Source: Acanthopleuribacter pedis (GTDB lineage: Bacteria; Acidobacteriota; Holophagae; Acanthopleuribacterales; Acanthopleuribacteraceae). From it: a stretch of 64,000 nucleotides of DNA. Position 1 is the first letter of the stretch; each line of letters begins with the position of its first letter. Positions 54,943-64,000 of the stretch are shown here, piece by piece. The stretch is taken from NCBI RefSeq assembly GCF_017377855.1, contig NZ_JAFREP010000008.1, forward strand, positions 1 to 64,000. Reading direction: 5' to 3'. The position numbers and the translations under genes were made by a program. Below the pieces are notes generated by a model. The model ran no database searches, was not told the origin of the DNA, and was given only the letters and a program-made list of their open reading frames with translations.

Positions 54943-55152
54943 CCCGCATTGCTCACAAGGAATTCTGCTACGGGGTAACCGATGCGATTCCGAGGGGGCG
55001 GCCTTCCGTGTTACTCGGTCGAGCCGCCTTCGCCGTAGCAGCGCTACGTCGAGGCTGTCTCACCGTTGTTTTGCAACGGTGCAACCAAGTAACCTAATTA
55101 ATCGTAGTTGTTTAATCGTCGGGTCAGTGCTTCTGGTGAGCAGTGCGGGCTA
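54941..55152. repeat. Long member of the AGCCCGCAT family between two convergent stop codons
   Basis: Left edge TAGCCCGCATTGCTCACAAG supplies the stop of the acyltransferase gene; the right edge on the minus strand TAGCCCGCACTGCTCACC supplies the stop of the convergent glycosyltransferase-like gene. Inside are CTGCTACG/CGTAGCAG arms and AACGGTG/CACCGTT-type hairpins. Confidence 0.92.
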
Positions 55153-56208
55153 ATCGGCGAGGTCGCTTGCTTCGTTGAGCGCCGGGGTTTTGCCGCCGAG
55201 CTCGACCTCGCTGGGGACAAAGTGGGCGATGCGTTCCGCGCCGCGGCCGTCGACCACCTTTTGGGCCTGGCCGCGTTGCTTGTTCAGGGCCGCCGTGTCG
55301 CGCAGGCGCGCGCTGATTGTCGCCGCCATCTCCGCCTCTTTTTTGGTGCTGAACCAGCCCAATGTCGGGGCCACGCCCAGTTGTTCCAGCATGTAGCAGC
55401 GGTTCAGTTTTTGGGTGTCGCCCGCCACCGTCATCATCGCCATCCCGCGCTGGGCCAAGTCCAAGTAGGTCGTGGCGGGATCGACCAGGTAGAAGTTTTC
55501 GGGAGAGAACGGGAACTCGGCCGCCTGTTTCAGCGTGAGGTAGTGCAGCGGCAGGTGGGGGTGGCCCACCGCAAAGGCCGCGCATTTGCGGCGCACGTCC
55601 GGGTTGCGGTAGCCGACCACGGTGACCGGGAGCGCCGCCGGCAAGTGGCGGCGCACGGCCAACAATTTATCGAGCAGCGGTTCGTCGTCGCCGATCACCA
55701 ACATTAAATGGCGGGGGACCCCGTTTTCCCCGGGCGGTGGCTCGTTCGGGTCTCTGATGTAGAATCGCGGGCCCAGCAGCAATTTCGATTCGGCGCTGCA
55801 CTGGAACGCGGTGCTCGGCATCTCCACGTGGGGATTCACCAACAGTTTGCCGTAGCAGTTGGCGCGGGGATCGGCGCCGAGAACCACGGTGAAGGGGAAC
55901 TGACGCTGCACCCCGAAGGTATACGCCGCGTCGGCCTTGGGCATGGCGACCACGCAGATGTGGTGGTTGTGGGTGCGGCGCAGGAAACTGAGGCGCGGTA
56001 ATTCTTGGTCCGGTTGCTGGGGGACACGGTACAGGGTCGCCGCTTCGCCCAACACCGCCTTGGCACGGTCAAAGGTGCCGCGGTGGACCGCGAAGGCGAC
56101 GCGGTAACCGCGTGCCGCGAACACGTGGGCCAGGGCGACGCACTGCCGCAAGGGTTCCCAATTGGGAGCCGTGTCGGATTCGTGGGGAATATGGCAGCGG
56201 AATAACAT
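55150..56208 (-). CDS. GT-B-like glycosyltransferase / PseG-SpsG-like protein
   Basis: 352 aa from ATG 56208; an earlier frame start has no ribosome site. The N-terminus (FRCHIPHESDTAPNWEPLRQ, then YRVAFAVHRGTFDRAKAVL) and the middle LMLVIGDDEP segment resemble sugar-nucleotide-binding PseG/SpsG proteins, with a Rossmann C-terminal half. Function is likely in nucleotide-sugar or glycan assembly; the exact reaction is not clear. It lies in the glycosylation-type cluster and converges on the acyltransferase. Confidence 0.65.
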   Translation of the reverse strand: MLFRCHIPHESDTAPNWEPLRQCVALAHVFAARGYRVAFAVHRGTFDRAKAVLGEAATLYRVPQQPDQELPRLSFLRRTHNHHICVVAMPKADAAYTFGVQRQFPFTVVLGADPRANCYGKLLVNPHVEMPSTAFQCSAESKLLLGPRFYIRDPNEPPPGENGVPRHLMLVIGDDEPLLDKLLAVRRHLPAALPVTVVGYRNPDVRRKCAAFAVGHPHLPLHYLTLKQAAEFPFSPENFYLVDPATTYLDLAQRGMAMMTVAGDTQKLNRCYMLEQLGVAPTLGWFSTKKEAEMAATISARLRDTAALNKQRGQAQKVVDGRGAERIAHFVPSEVELGGKTPALNEASDLAD

Positions 56209-56420
56209 GGTATGGGCCTGGGTGCTTTGCCTTAACCATATCACAATTAAAGGCTTTTCGCGCTTTGGGACCGTATCACCGCGCCGCTTTAACCGGAAAG
56301 GGGGTGACGTCGCCCCTTGAGAATGCTAAAACCTGAGGCATCGAAGATTCAATTTACCGGCCCGCGAGGCGAGACGGTTCTGCTAGGACCGCGCCGGGGC
56401 TACCACGGGGAGTGACCCAG

Positions 56421-57293
56421 ATGGCACAACAGAAACAAGCGGTTTATCCACATCCGGTCGCGGTGATCGGCGCCAACGGCGCGCTCGGCTCCGACCTCAT
56501 GCGCGTTTTGAAGCAACCGGTGGCGGCTTATCACAAAGATTTTGACATCGTTGATTTGGAAGCGACCCGTGATTGGTTGGCCCAAAGCGGTGTTAAAGCG
56601 GTGGTTAACACCGCCGCCTTCCACCGCGTGCCCGACTGCGAAACCGAGTATGCCGCCGCCTTTGAGGTGAACGTGATCGGCGTGCGCAACTTGGCCCAAG
56701 CCTGTGCTGAACACAAGATTCACCTGTGCCACATCAGTACCGATTACGTGTTCGACGGCACCAAGGGGCAGCCCTACCGCGAGGACGATCTCCCGGCCCC
56801 GCTCAGCATTTACGCGATTTCCAAGCTGGCGGGCGAACAGGCCCTGGCCGCTTACGGCGAGGATTGGTCGGTGGTGCGGAGCTGCGGGCTTTACGGCAAG
56901 GTGCCGACCCGTGCCAAAGGCGGCAACTTTATTAATGCCATGATTCGTCTGGGTACCGAACGGGACAAAGTCACCGTCGTTAACGACGAAATCGTGTGCC
57001 CCACCTATACCTACGATCTCGCCGTGGGGATCGACCGTTTGCTGGCGGCCGCGGGGAAAGGCATTTTCCACATCAACCAATCCGGCCAAACGACCTGGTT
57101 CGATTTCGCCAAGGTCATTTTTGAACGCAAGCAGTTGCCCGCCGCGCTGGAACCGATTTCGGCGGCGGCCTTCCAAAGCGTGGTCAAGCGACCCGCTTAT
57201 TCGATTCTGGACAACGGCAAGTTCGAGGCGCTTACCAAACACAGCATGCCGGGTTGGCAGGACGCCCTGGAGCGGCACTTGGCTGAGATTTAA
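56421..57293 (+). CDS. rfbD: dTDP-4-dehydrorhamnose reductase-like (RmlD/RfbD family)
   Basis: 290 aa from ATG 56421 (GGGGAG eight bases upstream). Nucleotide-binding VIGANGALGSDL, the catalytic YxxxK in IYAISKLAGEQAL, STDYVFDGTKG and a RSCGLYG segment are typical. It reduces dTDP-4-dehydrorhamnose to dTDP-rhamnose in the known family; a related sugar reductase role is also possible. The other rhamnose genes are not in the window. The next gene starts 13 bp after it. Confidence 0.87.
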   Translation: MAQQKQAVYPHPVAVIGANGALGSDLMRVLKQPVAAYHKDFDIVDLEATRDWLAQSGVKAVVNTAAFHRVPDCETEYAAAFEVNVIGVRNLAQACAEHKIHLCHISTDYVFDGTKGQPYREDDLPAPLSIYAISKLAGEQALAAYGEDWSVVRSCGLYGKVPTRAKGGNFINAMIRLGTERDKVTVVNDEIVCPTYTYDLAVGIDRLLAAAGKGIFHINQSGQTTWFDFAKVIFERKQLPAALEPISAAAFQSVVKRPAYSILDNGKFEALTKHSMPGWQDALERHLAEI

Positions 57294-57306
57294 GCCGGAG
57301 CCGCCC

Positions 57307-59571
57307 ATGTCATCCAAATCCAAGAAACGCGACAAAAAGAAGAAAAAACCGGCGCAGCCGCCCCGCAAGATCTACCCGGAAAAAGCCGAGGCCCAGTACC
57401 GCGAGGCGGCGGTCGCCTACCAGCGCGGCGACATGGCCCAGGCCGAGGGGTTTGTCAAAAAAGCCTTGGCGCTGGACCCCGGCAACCCCGGTTCGCTCAA
57501 CCTGAAGGCGCTGTTCCATTGTGCCCGCGGCGAAATCAGCCAAGGTTTGAATGTCATCAAACGCGCCCTGGCGATCAAACCCAGTTCGCACTTCTACCAC
57601 AACACCCGCGGTAACTTGTTGGTTGCGCGGGAAGATTGGGACGAGGCGTTGCAAGCCTACCGGGCGGCGCTGCGTTTTGAGCCGGGTTTTGTGGATGCGC
57701 AAGCCAATTTGGGTTATTGCCTGCTGCGCGCGGGCCGTCTCGGTCAAAGCAAAACCGCGCTGGAAAAAGCGCTCGCCGCCAACCGAGACCATTTCGATGC
57801 ACTCAGCCATTACGGTCGCTACCACATGACCTTGGGCGATTATGATGCCGCCGGCAAATACTACGAACGGGCCCACGCGGTGGCCCCCAACCATGCCATG
57901 GCCCACGGTAACCTGGGCCTGATTGAGGCCTTAAAAGGGCGCTTGTCCGAGGCCTTGGTCCATTACCAAAAGTCACTTTCGCTGGAGCCCCGCGCCGAGG
58001 TGCACAACAACACCGGCAACTGTTTAAAAGAACTGAAGCGTTATGACGAGGCTGCCGCGCAGTTTCGCCTCGCGGTGACCCTGGACCCGAGCTACGTGAA
58101 GGCCCGCGCCAACCTCGGTGATCTGTTACAGGATCAAGGTGATTGGCAGGCCGCGCGCGCCGAGTATCAGGCGGCCTTCGAACAAAGCGGCGCCGCGTGG
58201 TATCTCTTCAAAGCGGTAACCGTCCTGCCGGTCATTGCGGCCGACGCGGCCGAGATCGAAAGCGCCCACGCGGCCATGCGCGCGGGCCTGTCTCAGCTCG
58301 AAACCATGGACCTGAACTTCCCGGAACCGCTTGGGAACCTTAACCGCACCTTGTTTTTTCTGGCTTACGGGGGCGCGCCCGTGCGCGATCTTCAGTGCCA
58401 AGCCGCGCGGGTCCTGCGCCGCGCCTGTCCGGCGCTTTCCTACCGAGCCGAACACGTGGCCGCGCCGACCCCGCGTCAGGACGGTCGTATCGCGGTCGGT
58501 TTTATTTCGCGCTACCTGCGCAACCACACCATCGGTCGTCTGTACCGCCATCTGATCAGTGGGTTACCCCGTGACCGGTTCCATGTCACCCTTTTTGTCC
58601 ACGAGCAGTCCCACGACGATTTGGTGCAGGGTTTGGCGGCCGAGGTCGACCAGACCCTGTCCTTTCCTTCGCATTTGGCGCGGGCGCGGGATGTGGTCGC
58701 CGGTGCCCGCTGCGATCTGTTGTTTTACCTGGATATCGGCATGGACATCGGCACCTACCTGCTGGCGTTTATGCGTTTGGCGCCGATCCAATTGGCGACC
58801 ATCGGGCACCCCGTGACCAGCGGCATCGAAACCATCGATTACTTTGTTTCTAGTCGCGGTATGGAACCGGAAAATGCCGCCGAACACTACAGTGAGGAAC
58901 TGTTGCTGACCGAGGTACCGGCGATGGTGATCGAGCCACCGCGGTTTCAAACCAAAACCCGCGCCGATTTCGGTTTGGACCCGGCGGGCCGTTACTTCGT
59001 GTGTCCCCAGAGCTTGTTTAAGTTCCATCCCGATTACGATCCCATCCTGCGCGATCTGTTGGCCGCCGACGAAAAGGCCGAGCTGCTGCTGATCGAGGGC
59101 GCTTTCCCGCGCTGGCGCACGCTGCTGATGCAGCGTTGGGCACGCACCCTCGGCGACTTAACCGCGCGCATTCGGTGGTTGCCGCGTATGTCGCAGTCGG
59201 ATTTTGTGAGCCTGATCCAGTTGGCCGACGTGATGTTGGATCCCCACCACTTTGGCGGCGGCATGACCTCTTACGAAGCCTTGTCCGTCGGAACCCCCGT
59301 GGTGACGCGGCCGGGTAGCATGATGTGTGGTCGCGTGACCGACGCCATGTACCGACGCATCGGGTTGACCGGATTGACCGTCGCCGATGACGCGGCCTAT
59401 GTGGCGCGGGCGACGACACTTGCCGCGGATCCGGGGGCGCGCGAGGCCGTGGTCGCCGAGATGACCCGCTTGAAAGACGCGGCTTTCATGGATGGGGAGG
59501 CCGTGGCGCAAGTGGCTGAATTGTTGCGATCTGTCTACGAACGGGGACCGCGACCGCGTGAGCTTTGGTAG
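57307..59571 (+). CDS. TPR-containing O-GlcNAc transferase-like glycosyltransferase (GT41 family)
   Basis: 754 aa from ATG 57307 (GGAG six bases upstream). A Lys-rich N-terminus is followed by eight or more TPR repeats (about 30-320, for example AQYREAAVAYQRGDMAQAEG). The catalytic part (about 400-750) has VGFISRYLRNHTIGR, IGHPVTSGIETIDYF, FVCPQSLFKFHPDYDPIL and MLDPHHFGGGMTSYEA, matching SPINDLY/OGT-type GT41 enzymes that glycosylate Ser/Thr of proteins. No membrane segment. In tandem with rfbD, so protein or surface glycosylation using rhamnose-type sugar is inferred. The stop TAG overlaps a repeat edge (TAGCCCGTG). Confidence 0.9.
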   Translation: MSSKSKKRDKKKKKPAQPPRKIYPEKAEAQYREAAVAYQRGDMAQAEGFVKKALALDPGNPGSLNLKALFHCARGEISQGLNVIKRALAIKPSSHFYHNTRGNLLVAREDWDEALQAYRAALRFEPGFVDAQANLGYCLLRAGRLGQSKTALEKALAANRDHFDALSHYGRYHMTLGDYDAAGKYYERAHAVAPNHAMAHGNLGLIEALKGRLSEALVHYQKSLSLEPRAEVHNNTGNCLKELKRYDEAAAQFRLAVTLDPSYVKARANLGDLLQDQGDWQAARAEYQAAFEQSGAAWYLFKAVTVLPVIAADAAEIESAHAAMRAGLSQLETMDLNFPEPLGNLNRTLFFLAYGGAPVRDLQCQAARVLRRACPALSYRAEHVAAPTPRQDGRIAVGFISRYLRNHTIGRLYRHLISGLPRDRFHVTLFVHEQSHDDLVQGLAAEVDQTLSFPSHLARARDVVAGARCDLLFYLDIGMDIGTYLLAFMRLAPIQLATIGHPVTSGIETIDYFVSSRGMEPENAAEHYSEELLLTEVPAMVIEPPRFQTKTRADFGLDPAGRYFVCPQSLFKFHPDYDPILRDLLAADEKAELLLIEGAFPRWRTLLMQRWARTLGDLTARIRWLPRMSQSDFVSLIQLADVMLDPHHFGGGMTSYEALSVGTPVVTRPGSMMCGRVTDAMYRRIGLTGLTVADDAAYVARATTLAADPGAREAVVAEMTRLKDAAFMDGEAVAQVAELLRSVYERGPRPRELW

Positions 59572-59920
59572 CCCGTGTTTTCGGATCAACACCTTTAACA
59601 GCAGGCGCTTGTCTTTGTGTTAACGCTGTGTTTTCGCCGCCGCGCGGCTTGATCCCGTTGAGCAAACCCGGTCTGCGCGGGAAAAACGTCTACACGGGGT
59701 GCGCTTTTTAGGTAGAATCGTGGGTTGTATGAAATCGAGTAGAGGACCGACGTTCGTGGAATTGAGGCCCTTTTGATCGTTAAGTGTCTGAAGTTTTTCA
59801 AGTTTGGCTTACGTGGGAATGGGTTGCCCGCATGGGTTCCCCCGTCGTTGCGCCGCGCTTTTCAGGCACCCATCGTCGACGCGTCCGACTCGGTTTGGGA
59901 TCTCACAGGGAGGCATCCCT
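59572..59920. other. Intergenic with a degenerate repeat edge and candidate promoter
   Basis: The AGCCCGTG edge of the dispersed repeat begins at the stop of the OGT-like gene. A possible promoter is TCTACA (59689-59694), 18 bp, TAGAAT (59713-59718), which would give the peptidase a leader of about 200 nt. No gene seen. Confidence 0.45.
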
Positions 59921-61849
59921 TTGTTGTTTAGGACTTTTTTTTGTTGGTTGATGATCGGCTTTGCGACCCTTTCGCTCATGAGCGCGGCGCCTCTTTCCCT
60001 TCCCGTCGCACCCTTTGCGGCCGGTGTGGCGGCGCAAAACCAAGCGGCCCCGGTCATTCAGGCCAAAATCGCCATGCCTTTGGCGACCCAGCATTACTTC
60101 GATCTTGAAATCACCTTTCCGCCGCAAAACGAGGCGGGCACCCGACGTTTGCAAATGCCGGTCTGGACACCGGGCTCCTACAAGGTACGCGATTACGCCA
60201 AAAACGTCGAAGCCTTTGCCGCGCGCGACCCCAAGGGGGAACCCCTGCCGTGGCGCAAGGGTGATAAGTCCACCTGGTTGGTGGATGTTCCCGCCAAAAC
60301 ACCGCTCACCGTTTCCTACCAGTTGTTTGCCTACACTTTTTCCGTCCGCACCAGCTACATCGATTCGTTCTACGGGTTTATCAATCCGGCCTCGGCTTTT
60401 CTTTACGAACCGGGCCGCGAGAAAGTCAGTTACCAGATCGCCGTGACCACCCCCGAGAACTGGACCGTTGCGACTGCCATGCCGCGCATCGCCGAGCAGG
60501 TGTTTTTGGCCGATAACCTCGATGTTTTGGTCGACACCCCGATGGTGTTCGGCCCCTTGCGCCGCCACGAGTTTGAGGTCGCCGGGATTCCCCACTACTG
60601 GGTGATCGCCGGCGACGTGAACATGAACGAGGCGGGCATGACCGAGGCGCTTAAGAAGATCGGTGAGGTTGTGGGCGATCTTTTCGGTGGTTATCCTTTT
60701 GATCGCTACTACTATCTTTCCCAGTTTCGTTTGGACGGTGCCCGCGGCGGTTTGGAACACGCCAACAGCACCATGGTCCAAGCGTCTTCTGATTATTTCC
60801 GTACCGACAAAGGTTGGGACTACTTTCTTGGTTTGTTAATTCACGAGTACTATCACGCCTGGAACGTCAAAGCCTTCCGCGATAAGGCGCTGGAAACCTT
60901 TGATTACCAAAACGAGCAGTACACCGACATGTTGTGGCTCCACGAGGGCTGGACTTCCTACTACGACAACCTGCTCATGGGTCGTGCCGGATTTTGGGAC
61001 GAAAAGCAATTGCTCAAGGCTTTTTCTAAGGAACTCAACCGTTATTACCAAACGCCGGGCAACACCCGCCAGAGCTTGACCGAGGCCTCCTTCGACGCCT
61101 GGATTCACCTTTATCAGCGCGACGAATCCTTCAAAAACGCGCGGAGCCATTATTACGCCACCGGCGCCTTGGCCGCGTTTGCCCTGGACCTGGTGATTCG
61201 CCACCGTTCCAAAAACGAGGCGAGCCTGGACACCGTCAACCGTCGTCTCTACCAGGACTACGGTGCCAAGGGGCTGCCGATTGATTGGGATATCGTGCAT
61301 GCCCTGGTGAGTGAAGTCGGCACCAAAGCCGCCGGCACCTTTCTCGACCGGCATGTGCGCCGCGCTGAAGCCATTCCCTTCGACAAAATTCTCGGTTACG
61401 CCGGCATGACCTTCACCGTGCCGGAAGAAACCGACAAAGCCGCGGAAAAGGCCTACAAACCGCCGCCCGAGGTGAGTCTGGGGATCGACACCGAAACCCG
61501 TACCGAGGGTTTGTTTATCCGCCACGTCTACCGAGAGCGCAACGGTTGGAGCGCCGGTCTCGATTTCGGCGATGAACTCTTGGCCTTGAACGGCCGCCGC
61601 GTGACGCCCGACAACTTCCAAAAGTTGTTACAGTGGTCCCATCCCGGTGATGTGGTTGAGGTTTTGGTGTCGCGTTCCAACAAGATTTTGACCATTCCGG
61701 TGAAGTTGGTTGCAAAAGAGAAAGCCAAAGTGCTTGTCTTTGACGAGGAAAACGCAACCGCTTCCCAAAAAAGTATTTACCGAGCTCTGTTCCCTGAAGA
61801 TCCCGAATTGGACAAAACCAAACAACAGGAGAAGTCATGGCAACCCTAG
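59921..61849 (+). CDS. M61-family glycyl aminopeptidase with PDZ domain
   Basis: 642 aa from TTG 59921 (GGGAGG seven bases upstream); the next residues form a signal peptide (FFCWLMIGFATLSLMSAAP), so it is exported. Metal-binding HEYYHAW with the third ligand Glu in WLHEGWTSYYDN, and the substrate motif GGLEHANS, are classical M61. A PDZ domain lies at the C-terminus (about 545-620, RNGWSAGLDFGDELLALNGR). It removes N-terminal Gly or Ala in the periplasm. It overlaps mtnP by 13 bp, so translation may be coupled. Confidence 0.93.
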   Translation: MLFRTFFCWLMIGFATLSLMSAAPLSLPVAPFAAGVAAQNQAAPVIQAKIAMPLATQHYFDLEITFPPQNEAGTRRLQMPVWTPGSYKVRDYAKNVEAFAARDPKGEPLPWRKGDKSTWLVDVPAKTPLTVSYQLFAYTFSVRTSYIDSFYGFINPASAFLYEPGREKVSYQIAVTTPENWTVATAMPRIAEQVFLADNLDVLVDTPMVFGPLRRHEFEVAGIPHYWVIAGDVNMNEAGMTEALKKIGEVVGDLFGGYPFDRYYYLSQFRLDGARGGLEHANSTMVQASSDYFRTDKGWDYFLGLLIHEYYHAWNVKAFRDKALETFDYQNEQYTDMLWLHEGWTSYYDNLLMGRAGFWDEKQLLKAFSKELNRYYQTPGNTRQSLTEASFDAWIHLYQRDESFKNARSHYYATGALAAFALDLVIRHRSKNEASLDTVNRRLYQDYGAKGLPIDWDIVHALVSEVGTKAAGTFLDRHVRRAEAIPFDKILGYAGMTFTVPEETDKAAEKAYKPPPEVSLGIDTETRTEGLFIRHVYRERNGWSAGLDFGDELLALNGRRVTPDNFQKLLQWSHPGDVVEVLVSRSNKILTIPVKLVAKEKAKVLVFDEENATASQKSIYRALFPEDPELDKTKQQEKSWQP

Positions 61850-62718
61850 AGAAAATTGATATCGGTATTGTCGGCGGCAGCGGTTTCTACAATATGGAAG
61901 AACTGACCGACCGCCGCGAGGTTGAGGTTGAGACCCCCTATGGGAAACCCAGCGATTCTTTTTTGGTTGGTCGCTTGGGTGGCAAAACCGTCGCCTTTTT
62001 GGCCCGCCACAACCGCAAGCACCATATCCTGCCCACCGAACTGAATTTCCGCGCCAACATTTACGCCTTCAAGCAACTTGGCGCGCGTTACCTGATCTCG
62101 GCCAGTGCCGTCGGCTCTTTGAAAGAAGCCTATGCGCCGACCCATTTTGTGTTTCCCGATCAGTTCATTGACCGCACCCGTCATCGTGTCGATACCTTCT
62201 TCGGCGAAGGCATTGTGGCCCACGTCTCCCTGGCGGAGCCGATCTGCACCTACCTGCAGAAAACGCTGTACAACGCGGCTCGTGAAATCGGGGTGAATAC
62301 CCACCTTGGCGGCACCTACGTCAACATGGAAGGCCCGCAATTTTCGACCCGTGCCGAATCTTTTATGTACCGTTCTTGGGATGCCGACGTGATTGGTATG
62401 ACCAACCTCCAGGAAGCCAAGTTGGCGCGTGAAGCCGAAATTCCCTACGCCACCATTGCGATGGTGACCGATTACGATTGCTGGCATGAGGAAGAAGAAC
62501 ACGTAACCGTCGACATGGTGGTCAAGATTTTGCGCCAGAACGCGGAGGCCGCCGCGGCAACCATCGCCAAGGCCGTGACCTTGATCGATCTCGATCACGT
62601 CAACCCCATCCACGAGGCGCTCAAATTTTCCATCCTGACCCAAGCCGAAAACGTACCCGCCGAACGCAAACAGGCGCTCGCCGCCATCATCGGCAAATAC
62701 ATGGACACTGATTCCTAA
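61837..62718 (+). CDS. mtnP: S-methyl-5'-thioadenosine phosphorylase
   Basis: 293 aa. It cleaves methylthioadenosine with phosphate to adenine and methylthioribose-1-phosphate (methionine salvage). Motifs: IGIVGGSGFYNMEEL, RHNRKHHILPTELNFRANI, ASAVGSLKEAYAPTHFVFPD, MEGPQFSTRAES (active-site Met) and TDYDCWHEEEEHV. It begins inside the M61 gene end (SD in that gene). 14 bp ahead of the kinase. Confidence 0.97.
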   Translation: MATLEKIDIGIVGGSGFYNMEELTDRREVEVETPYGKPSDSFLVGRLGGKTVAFLARHNRKHHILPTELNFRANIYAFKQLGARYLISASAVGSLKEAYAPTHFVFPDQFIDRTRHRVDTFFGEGIVAHVSLAEPICTYLQKTLYNAAREIGVNTHLGGTYVNMEGPQFSTRAESFMYRSWDADVIGMTNLQEAKLAREAEIPYATIAMVTDYDCWHEEEEHVTVDMVVKILRQNAEAAAATIAKAVTLIDLDHVNPIHEALKFSILTQAENVPAERKQALAAIIGKYMDTDS

Positions 62719-62732
62719 AACAAGGTGATGTT

Positions 62733-63638
62733 ATGAACATTTTAACCGTTGGTTCTGTTGCATATGACGAGGTCATTACCCCGTTCGACCGCCGCGAGCG
62801 CGCCCTGGGCGGCTCCGCCACCTTTTTCTCCATTGCCGCGCGTCACTTTGCGCCGGTTTCCATCGTTGCCGTGATCGGCAGTGATTTCAATTTGGCCGAC
62901 GAGCAATTACTCGAACACAAAGGCATTGATCTGACGGGTCTCGAAAAGGTCGACGGTAAGTGTTTCTTCTGGAAAGGCGAGTACCTGGCCAACTGGAACG
63001 ACCGCATTACCCATGACACCCAGCTCAACGCGTTTGAGCACTTCAAGCCAAAGGTGCCCACCGCGCAACGCAACAGCGACGTCGTGTTTTTGGGGAACAT
63101 CCACCCGACCCTGCAACGCGACGTGTTGAATCAGGTCGACAAACCCAAAATCGTCGCGCTCGACACCATGAACCTGTGGATCAAAGAAACCCGTGCCGAC
63201 TTGATCGATACCCTCAAACACGTGGACTTTCTGCTCATCAACGATTCCGAGGCCGCCATGTTAAGCGGCAAACGGCAGTTGGTGGAAGCCGCCAAAACCA
63301 TCGCCGAAATGGGCCCCAAAACGCTGTGCATCAAACAAGGTGAACACGGTGCGATTCTGATCCAGGGCGATCAGATCTTCATTGCACCTGCTTACCCTTT
63401 GTGCAACGTGGTTGATCCCACCGGCGCGGGTGATTCCTTCGCCGGCGGGTTCATCGGTTATTTGGCCGCCCAGCAAGATTTCAACTTTGAAACCCTCAAA
63501 AAAGCCGTTATTTACGGCAGTGTGATGGGTTCTTTTACCGTTGAATCTTTTTCGGTTGACCGATTGGCTTCGATTTCCGATGCGGATATTGAGGCGCGCT
63601 ACCGCGAATTCATTAAATTCACCCATTTCGAGGGTTAA
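62733..63638 (+). CDS. PfkB/ribokinase-family carbohydrate kinase
   Basis: 301 aa. N-terminal VGSVAYDEVITPFDRRERAL and GGSATFFSIAARHF, and the C-terminal signature DPTGAGDSFAGGF with catalytic Asp; LCIKQGEHGAIL is the conserved anion-hole region. The family phosphorylates sugars or nucleosides; adjacency to mtnP suggests a purine or ribose salvage role. It probably shares a transcript with mtnP. Confidence 0.92.
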   Translation: MNILTVGSVAYDEVITPFDRRERALGGSATFFSIAARHFAPVSIVAVIGSDFNLADEQLLEHKGIDLTGLEKVDGKCFFWKGEYLANWNDRITHDTQLNAFEHFKPKVPTAQRNSDVVFLGNIHPTLQRDVLNQVDKPKIVALDTMNLWIKETRADLIDTLKHVDFLLINDSEAAMLSGKRQLVEAAKTIAEMGPKTLCIKQGEHGAILIQGDQIFIAPAYPLCNVVDPTGAGDSFAGGFIGYLAAQQDFNFETLKKAVIYGSVMGSFTVESFSVDRLASISDADIEARYREFIKFTHFEG

Positions 63639-63661
63639 CCCGTTTCTCGAACAGGACCGCC

Positions 63662-64000
63662 ATGCTCCGTTTCTCCCGCATCATCTTCCTTTTCTGCATG
63701 ATCGGCTGCACCTTGCTTGTGGCCGAAGGGGTCACGCCGACCGAGCAGCCGGAGGAACTGGAGCAGGTCCGTTCCAAAATGAGCCGAATCGACGCCAATG
63801 TGACGCGCCTCCAGGCGCAACTGGCGTCGATTCGTCAGGACTCGTCGAAGGTTTCCGAGGAGATTTCCGCGTTGGAACTGGAGCGCGCCCTGATTTCGGC
63901 CAAGGTCCAAAAACACGAGCTGCAACTGGCGCAGACCCAGGTGCGTTTGGACGAAACCGAGTCCCATCACCAGGTGCTCGACCAGCGGGCCGTCCGTCAG
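63662..64000 (+). CDS. EnvC/murein-hydrolase activator-like protein, N-terminal part
   Basis: The frame starts with ATG 63662 and runs off the window. A signal peptide (FLFCMIGCTLLVAEG) is followed by a long coiled coil (for example QVRSKMSRIDANVTRLQAQ). This is the usual N-terminal layout of EnvC-like factors, which activate amidases during septal cell separation; the catalytic-type LytM domain would be outside the window. It begins 23 bp after the kinase stop. Confidence 0.75.
   Translation, partial: MLRFSRIIFLFCMIGCTLLVAEGVTPTEQPEELEQVRSKMSRIDANVTRLQAQLASIRQDSSKVSEEISALELERALISAKVQKHELQLAQTQVRLDETESHHQVLDQRAVRQ

Overview
The window is bacterial chromosome, GC-rich for most of its length. 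It most resembles an Acidobacteriota-type Gram-negative, possibly Acanthopleuribacter-like. This is an inference from protein style: an Oar-like TonB-dependent receptor with a carboxypeptidase-regulatory N-terminus, a propeller-type sensor histidine kinase, an M61 peptidase with a PDZ domain, WYL and RtcR regulators, and a BolA/HemH/HemB set. No rRNA or marker phylogeny is available here.

Bases 1 to about 13.9 kb are an accessory integrative element, visibly less GC-rich than the rest. It holds an IS66 transposase end, a DNA adenine methyltransferase fused to a phage prohead-protease-like domain, a tyrosine recombinase, three uncharacterised genes (two of them tandem paralogues), a phage/plasmid-type primase-helicase, a large serine recombinase and a DUF2924 protein. 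Many of its genes start with TTG. It stops beside an intact tRNA-Pro/tRNA-Arg operon (14.03-14.23 kb) that has its own promoter and terminator.

From 14.6 to 33.7 kb the content is chromosomal: bolA, hemH, a PP2C phosphatase, a WYL regulator overlapping an MBL-fold hydrolase, hemB, a stand-alone ABC-like ATPase, the RNA-repair locus rtcBA (sigma54 promoter visible) with divergent rtcR, a HEAT-like repeat protein, several hypothetical proteins and a DEDDh exonuclease. Two large homologous composite repeats (20.7-21.5 and 27.9-28.7 kb) fill the gaps between convergent genes.

From 33.75 to 36 kb there is no convincing protein gene. The stretch holds a Ser-type tRNA and two tRNA-like genes with intact acceptor, D, variable and T arms but expanded, non-canonical anticodon regions, together with several long hairpins. 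I regard this as the most unusual part of the window.

From 36 to 64 kb come tmk-holB, a TldD-like pair, an adenosine-deaminase-family enzyme, a Nudix-NMNAT fusion, an M20 peptidase, an orphan propeller histidine kinase, the TonB-dependent receptor, a glycosylation-type cluster (acyltransferase, glycosyltransferase-like, RfbD-like, TPR-OGT), and M61 peptidase-mtnP-PfkB kinase followed by the start of an EnvC-like gene. A dispersed palindromic repeat family (edge AGCCCGCAT) recurs from 23 to 60 kb, and its outer edge supplies the stop codon of at least six genes.
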